Shown here: one piece after another, positions 20,455-24,302 of the stretch
Layout: every line of letters begins with the position of its first letter
How positions within the stretch are numbered: position 1 is the stretch's first letter
Virus record (IMG/VR): IMGVR_UViG_3300020595_001797
Span: 1 to 24,302 of that record
Reading direction: 5' to 3' (one strand)
DNA: 24,302 bases
Origin: a virus
The notes under the pieces: model-generated
The model's input: only the letters and a program-made list of their open reading frames with translations
Database searches by the model: none
What the model was told of the DNA's origin: nothing
Translations under genes and position numbers: made by a program

Positions 20455-21126
20455 ATGAAATCTAGAAAAGAGCGACGAGAAGAGAGAAAACGACCGAATC
20501 ACAAGATTAGGTCTTTAGAGGCTAAGACCGAAAACCAAAGGGACTACATACGATCTATTGTTGAAAACGATATTATATTTTGCTCCGGGCCAGCAGGCTC
20601 AGGTAAATCTTTTATTGCTGCGGGCATCTCTGCCCAACACTTACATCATAAAAAGATAGAAAACATAATTGTATCTAGACCGTTGGTTTGTACAGGTAAA
20701 GACATCGGCTCATTGCCGGGAGAAATGGGCGAAAAAATTGCACCATATCTTTTGCCAATGAAAGAAAATTTAAAACATTTTCTCGGTCAGGCTTATTACG
20801 GTCTTTATTCTAATGAGGGGGCTATTAAGTACAAGCCTCTAGAAGTTATGCGTGGTTCGACTTTTCATAATACATATATGATACTAGACGAAGCGCAAAA
20901 CTGCACAGAGGATCAAATAAAAATGTTCGTGTCTAGGATGGGGGAAAACAGCAAGGTAATTATCAATGGCGATGTAGAGCAGAACGACCTTCGTGGGCGT
21001 AGCGGTCTAGCTTTCTGTATGGATAGACTTGAAAACATTGAAGGAATAGGAATTTGCAAACTAGACTACGATGACATCCAAAGAAACGGAATTATCGGAA
21101 AATTTTTGAGAGCATTGGAGAATTAA
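20455..21126 (+). CDS. phoH: PhoH-family ATPase (223 aa)
   Basis: Walker A GPAGSGKS (45-52), the GKDIGSLPGE segment and Walker B with YMILDEAQNC (D145, E146) identify a PhoH-like P-loop ATPase, with INGDVEQNDL further on. PhoH proteins are common in marine phages; proposed roles include RNA metabolism and phosphate-stress response, but the activity is not settled. The N-terminus is very basic (KSRKERREERKRPNHK), fitting nucleic-acid binding. It lies 22 nt after the MazG-like gene, and its stop abuts the next start. Confidence 0.93.
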   Translation: MKSRKERREERKRPNHKIRSLEAKTENQRDYIRSIVENDIIFCSGPAGSGKSFIAAGISAQHLHHKKIENIIVSRPLVCTGKDIGSLPGEMGEKIAPYLLPMKENLKHFLGQAYYGLYSNEGAIKYKPLEVMRGSTFHNTYMILDEAQNCTEDQIKMFVSRMGENSKVIINGDVEQNDLRGRSGLAFCMDRLENIEGIGICKLDYDDIQRNGIIGKFLRALEN

Positions 21127-21474
21127 ATGCCAACATATATTTATGAATGTAATGAGTGCGAACACTCTTTTGAACAGTTGCAGAAAATGTCAGACGAGCC
21201 GCTTAAAAAATGCCCCGAATGTGGGAAGAATGAACTGTTTAAAGTTATAACAGGAGGTATATATGCCTGTGTTAAAAACACAAACACTGTGGGACAACTA
21301 GCAGACAAAAACGCGGAAAAATATAAAAGCATGATCAACGAGAATCAAGCAAAAAAGAAAGAAGAAGCTCCGAAGCTGGACAAACCGTTTTATCACGGCG
21401 AAGCCACACGCAAAGAAATAAACAAGATGACAAATAAACAAAGACAAAGATATATTATGGAAGGTAAAAAATGA
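21127..21474 (+). CDS. FmdB-type zinc-ribbon protein (115 aa)
   Basis: The N-terminus MPTYIYECNECEHSFE, with C8/C11 and C29/C32 (KCPECGK), is the FmdB putative regulatory zinc ribbon. The rest is a Lys-rich extension (about 65-115), longer than the usual short bacterial members. The function is likely nucleic-acid or protein binding, perhaps in transcription, but is not established. It starts directly after the phoH stop and overlaps the next start by 4 nt. Confidence 0.82.
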   Translation: MPTYIYECNECEHSFEQLQKMSDEPLKKCPECGKNELFKVITGGIYACVKNTNTVGQLADKNAEKYKSMINENQAKKKEEAPKLDKPFYHGEATRKEINKMTNKQRQRYIMEGKK

Positions 21475-21833
21475 AAGAACCGCAAGACATTTCGCCTAAT
21501 TTAAACCACCAGTTATATATAAGCTCTGCCGACTATATAGAGCAGAATAATACTGCTAGTTTTAATTTTAACAAGTCTGGAAAAAAAACTGATTCACCAA
21601 AAGAAAAAGTTTTCGGAAAAATTGTTGTAAATAACGACAAATCTAACTATTATATAAGAGTCCACCAGAGTGTTCCTTACGACCCACTGGGGACATACGG
21701 AAAAAGAGAACAGTATCTAGAAACAAAAATGGTTAAAACATCTCAAAGCACATTTGATTTTTACATGCTTTATCTACAAACTAAAAATACAATTTACATG
21801 TCAAAAGCTAGAAGGGGACTAACCAATGGTTAA
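21471..21833 (+). CDS. Hypothetical protein (120 aa)
   Basis: The ATG overlaps the zinc-ribbon gene by 4 nt. The sequence is polar, with predicted strands in FGKIVVNNDKSNYYIRVHQS and a C-terminal helix or strand (FDFYMLYLQTKNTIY). It ends in a basic tail and its last 8 nt overlap the next gene. No family is recognised. Confidence 0.65.
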   Translation: MKEPQDISPNLNHQLYISSADYIEQNNTASFNFNKSGKKTDSPKEKVFGKIVVNNDKSNYYIRVHQSVPYDPLGTYGKREQYLETKMVKTSQSTFDFYMLYLQTKNTIYMSKARRGLTNG

Positions 21834-22140
21834 AAAAGGGCCACTATCAAAAAAAGACAAAGAAATTATTTCGGAATCTGCGTCTTCAAAAACTGTAGAA
21901 GAACTAGCAAAATCTTTAAACAGAGCAGAGGCAACGGTAAAAAAGTATATTGATAAAATTAAAGAGCAAAAACCAAAAAAAGCGTCTCTGACTCTTGACC
22001 AGTTTGCAAGAAATGACAGAGGCTCTACTGTTATGACTCAATCTGCTTCAGAAAGGGCAGAGATGGTTAAAAAAACTGGGATGCCGACCAGAACCAGACA
22101 GTGCGTCACAAGCATCAGAGAGGTTCATAATAAACGATGA
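21826..22140 (+). CDS. Helix-turn-helix DNA-binding protein (104 aa)
   Basis: Residues about 9-42 (SKKDKEIISESAS, then KTVEELAKSLNRAEATVKKY) form a helix-turn-helix resembling small phage or sigma region 4-like DNA-binding domains. The C-terminal half is Arg/Ser/Thr-rich (GMPTRTRQCVTSIREV) and probably an extension or partner site. It may regulate phage genes. It overlaps its upstream neighbour by 8 nt and its downstream one by 4 nt (ATGA). Confidence 0.68.
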   Translation: MVKKGPLSKKDKEIISESASSKTVEELAKSLNRAEATVKKYIDKIKEQKPKKASLTLDQFARNDRGSTVMTQSASERAEMVKKTGMPTRTRQCVTSIREVHNKR

Positions 22141-22556
22141 CAAATCAAGAATGGATTTCTAAATACCGATCCAATAAAGAAGCTGTGTGGATCAAATGCG
22201 AGCTTACAGATGGCTCCAAGCATTACCATGATCATTTCTCTGGGTGGATAAAAATTAAGGAGCTGTGTAACGAAAATTCATGCTTCATCAAAGATTTAAA
22301 ACTTTCATACAGATCGCACGAAGTCAATATTGACGTAAAGGACGCAGATGCAGTTTACTTAATCAGGTCGTCTATGGGTCAAATGGGGCATAAAACTAAA
22401 AACATGTACACAACAGGTGTGTTAAAAAAAGATGTTATGTACAAAAAGATGTGGCTCATACCAGAACTTGTTGTTGAAAAAGAACTTGAAGATAAACTTA
22501 GCGAATGTTTTGAACAGGCGATAATTTATAATGAAAAAAAGAAATCGAACAGATAA
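22137..22556 (+). CDS. Hypothetical protein (139 aa)
   Basis: Its start overlaps the HTH gene by 4 nt. The sequence has mixed strands and helices (VWIKCELTDGSKHYHDHFSG, WIKIKELCNENSCFIKDLKL) and no membrane segment. Its 3' end overlaps the next gene by 26 nt, a little more than is usual here. No family is recognised. Confidence 0.62.
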   Translation: MTNQEWISKYRSNKEAVWIKCELTDGSKHYHDHFSGWIKIKELCNENSCFIKDLKLSYRSHEVNIDVKDADAVYLIRSSMGQMGHKTKNMYTTGVLKKDVMYKKMWLIPELVVEKELEDKLSECFEQAIIYNEKKKSNR

Positions 22557-22995
22557 GAGTAAGTACAAGCACGAGTCTACTGGAGATTATTGTACCTGCG
22601 CCGCTTATGTAGCAGAAATAATGTGTAAAAAAAACGCAGAGAAAAAGAACCAAGGATCTCTGCCTTACAAGTTTTGGAGCAAAAAGCCTTGGGACTGGAC
22701 TTTTAAACGTCAACTTTTTGTCGCAAACAAACTGCTTAAAACGTACTCAGAAGAGGCTTTGGTAAAGGCGGTTAACTCAAATGATTTCAAAGGTATATTT
22801 TCTTTAAATCATCCGAAAGTTGTGAAGGTTATAATCAAATATGAAAAACTAATTAAAAGCCAAAAATCTCAGCCAAGACAAGAAATTGAGGTTAAAGAAA
22901 ACCCAACTACTAGGAACAAGGGTTACGGCAATAAAAATAACTTACTTAACAAATTGAGAAGGATTGAAAATGGCAAAGAGAAAAAAGAAGATTGA
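22531..22995 (+). CDS. Hypothetical basic protein upstream of recA (154 aa)
   Basis: The product is basic and helical. It has two aromatic runs (KFWSKKPWDWTFKRQ), Cys in DYCTCAAYVAEIMC that could bind metal, and a Lys/Asn-rich tail (KNKGYGNKNNLLNKLRRIEN). The recA start lies inside its 3' end (26-nt overlap), so it is translationally coupled to the recombinase and may load or assist it. No family is recognised. The start may be slightly later than 22531. Confidence 0.6.
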   Translation: MKKRNRTDKSKYKHESTGDYCTCAAYVAEIMCKKNAEKKNQGSLPYKFWSKKPWDWTFKRQLFVANKLLKTYSEEALVKAVNSNDFKGIFSLNHPKVVKVIIKYEKLIKSQKSQPRQEIEVKENPTTRNKGYGNKNNLLNKLRRIENGKEKKED

Positions 22996-24079
22996 GTATG
23001 ATGATCCGACAATAGCGACTTTGTGTGCGAAATATGGGAATGTTATTGAGTCTGGCACAAAGGTGTTAGAGTCTCTGGAAACGTATGATACCATTAGTGT
23101 TAGTCCAGCATTGGACATGGCACTCGGTGGTGGACTTCGTGAGGGTCAGGTTGTTGTAATGACTGGCGACCCAAAGACTGGAAAGACAACGACCGCCCTG
23201 TATGCTGCTGCCAAGGCACAAGCCAAAGGTAAAAAAGTATACTATCTAAATACCGAAGGTCGTCTGACCAAGCAAAACTTTCGTGGCATCAAAGGTTTAG
23301 ATATTGATGCTATTCAAGTTGTGCAAGCTACAGACGACACCCCTATCGTATCTGCTGAGACATATCTTAATATCATGGAGCGACTTCTTAAAGAAGAAGA
23401 GAACTTGTTCTTGATCTGTGACTCTACATCTAATATGGTTCCACAGGACGAGATTGATGGAGAGATCCGCACAGGTGTCCGTAACGCTCTGCCACGCTTG
23501 TTGTCTATGTTCTTCAAGCGTATCAGCGGTGACGTATCACGTATGAAAGCTATCGCCGTGTTCATTACTCACAACATCGCCAATACTGGTGGATCACGCT
23601 TTGCACCCAGCAAGATGGCAGACTGTGGCAACATGCTACAGTTCCAAGCTGGAACCAACATGGTTATCACACACCGTGGCAAGTGGGAAGTACCCAAAGA
23701 GTCAGGCAATCACGTTGGTCAAGTTGCTAACTGGGTAATCAAAACCTCTGCTGCTGGAGGGATACCGAACACCAAAGCTGCAAGCTGGATTAAGTATGGC
23801 GTAGGAATCGACGAGGCTCAAGAGCTTGCACAGATAGCTACAGATTTTGCTCTCATTCAAGCAAAGGGTGCATGGTACACAATATCTTGCTTAGTCGATA
23901 ACCGAACGAACCCAATCGTTGCTGCATATTTATCAGATAAAGATGTAAAGGCAGAGGACGAAGAAGCTGTAAGTAAAGCGTTTAAGTTTCAGGGAATGGA
24001 AAAGCTGGTAAACTTCCTAAATGACAATCCTACCTTGTTAGACTTTATATATGATGAAGTTAAGGATTTGCTCTCATGA
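22970..24079 (+). CDS. recA: RecA/UvsX-type recombinase (369 aa)
   Basis: The core is RecA-like: Walker A GDPKTGKT (66-73), catalytic Glu region YYLNTEGR (E96), Walker B FLICD (D151) and the loop 1 area FAPSKMADCGNMLQ. ALGGGLREGQVVVM before Walker A is characteristic. RecA and UvsX form filaments on single-stranded DNA and drive strand exchange. I chose ATG 22970 over the upstream in-frame codon 22964. The 369-residue length fits. It overlaps its neighbours on both sides, and the next gene starts at ATGA. Confidence 0.93.
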   Translation: MAKRKKKIEYDDPTIATLCAKYGNVIESGTKVLESLETYDTISVSPALDMALGGGLREGQVVVMTGDPKTGKTTTALYAAAKAQAKGKKVYYLNTEGRLTKQNFRGIKGLDIDAIQVVQATDDTPIVSAETYLNIMERLLKEEENLFLICDSTSNMVPQDEIDGEIRTGVRNALPRLLSMFFKRISGDVSRMKAIAVFITHNIANTGGSRFAPSKMADCGNMLQFQAGTNMVITHRGKWEVPKESGNHVGQVANWVIKTSAAGGIPNTKAASWIKYGVGIDEAQELAQIATDFALIQAKGAWYTISCLVDNRTNPIVAAYLSDKDVKAEDEEAVSKAFKFQGMEKLVNFLNDNPTLLDFIYDEVKDLLS

Positions 24080-24302
24080 AAGTTGTTGGGCTAAATGGTA
24101 GAGAGTATAATCTCGACACCAAGAAATACCTCATAAGCACTCGGATTAGGCGTAGCTTCTATCATTTACAAGCTAGGGAACTTATAGTGGAGCTATTTCA
24201 TCCCTATCAGGTGCTTGAAGAAGTTACGCTTCCGGGTTCTTCTATGAAAAGATCCAAATTAGCCCTTGACTTTTTGATTCCATCGTGTACAATAGGTATT
24301 GA
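24076..24302 (+). CDS. PD-(D/E)XK-like nuclease gene, N-terminal part (cut by window end)
   Basis: The frame opens with ATGA overlapping the recA stop and stays open to the end (75 codons). It begins MKVVGLNGREYNLDTKKYL, then IVELFHPYQVLEEVTLPGSS. The last part, KLALDFLIPSCTIGI, has the LDF ... IGIE form of PD-(D/E)XK-like nucleases (the last base pair fits a following Glu or Asp). Many phages put such a nuclease beside recA for repair or recombination. The catalytic Lys would be past the window. Confidence 0.55.
   Translation, partial: MKVVGLNGREYNLDTKKYLISTRIRRSFYHLQARELIVELFHPYQVLEEVTLPGSSMKRSKLALDFLIPSCTIGI

Noticed and set aside
24266-24293. TTGACT and TACAAT at 16-nt spacing
   Set aside because: It lies inside the open frame of the last gene, in codons for its LDFLIPSC core, and has no CGTA motif or following start in view.
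1-24302. CRISPR array, insertion sequence or att site
   Set aside because: No regular repeat-spacer pattern, transposase or terminal inverted repeats were seen; the only tandem repeat is the coding KP linker.

Overview
The window reads as a stretch of a tailed double-stranded DNA phage genome (Caudoviricetes), probably aquatic or marine. Genes are small, tightly packed and nearly all on the + strand, often joined by ATGA or short overlaps. The recognisable set is typical of lytic marine phages: DNA ligase fragment, UV-damage endonuclease, ThyX, SSB, class I ribonucleotide reductase (NrdA and NrdB), MazG-like hydrolase, PhoH, RecA/UvsX-type recombinase, a phage sigma-like factor, tRNAs and a tmRNA. 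The host is not identifiable; the permuted two-piece tmRNA would suit an alphaproteobacterial or picocyanobacterial host, but that is inference.

Layout. 1-6964: nucleic-acid metabolism and small accessory genes. These are the ligase C-terminus, UvdE, several small hypotheticals, an HNH-like nuclease, a split ABC-ATPase plus GNAT pair, a PD-(D/E)XK-like nuclease, ThyX, a membrane-anchored nuclease-like protein and a zinc-binding protein. 6968-7590: RNA island with tRNA-Gly(UCC), tRNA-Asp(GUC) and a circularly permuted ssrA gene, whose two pieces pair over the acceptor stem and a three-block P2 helix. 7655-8717: a coiled-coil protein, a hypothetical and SSB, closed by a terminator with a degenerate minus-strand tRNA-like element beside it. 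8738-11690: a KP-repeat membrane protein, a GT4 glycosyltransferase, two hypotheticals and a sigma-like factor. 11765-12513: one Gly/Ser/Thr-rich, possibly virion, gene with its own strong terminator. 12527-16237: a membrane or exported module with a TM-anchored PAS protein, a holin-like protein, a papain-like peptidase, a secreted thioredoxin-fold protein and four small proteins, ended by a terminator. 16249-24302: nucleotide-supply and recombination block with nrdA, a cytidylyltransferase-like gene, nrdB, MazG-like, phoH, FmdB-like zinc ribbon, small genes, recA/uvsX and the start of a nuclease-like gene.

Four of the six sigma70-like promoters share CGTA exactly 3 nt upstream of the -10 box; in two of them it sits inside the palindrome ATACGTAT. 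This suggests a common control signal for the uvdE, ABC-GNAT, SSB and glycosyltransferase units. The most notable finding is the phage-borne permuted tmRNA (7117 to about 7590), with an unusually long (171 nt) and structured intervening segment and a predicted tag AEPSFAMAA.
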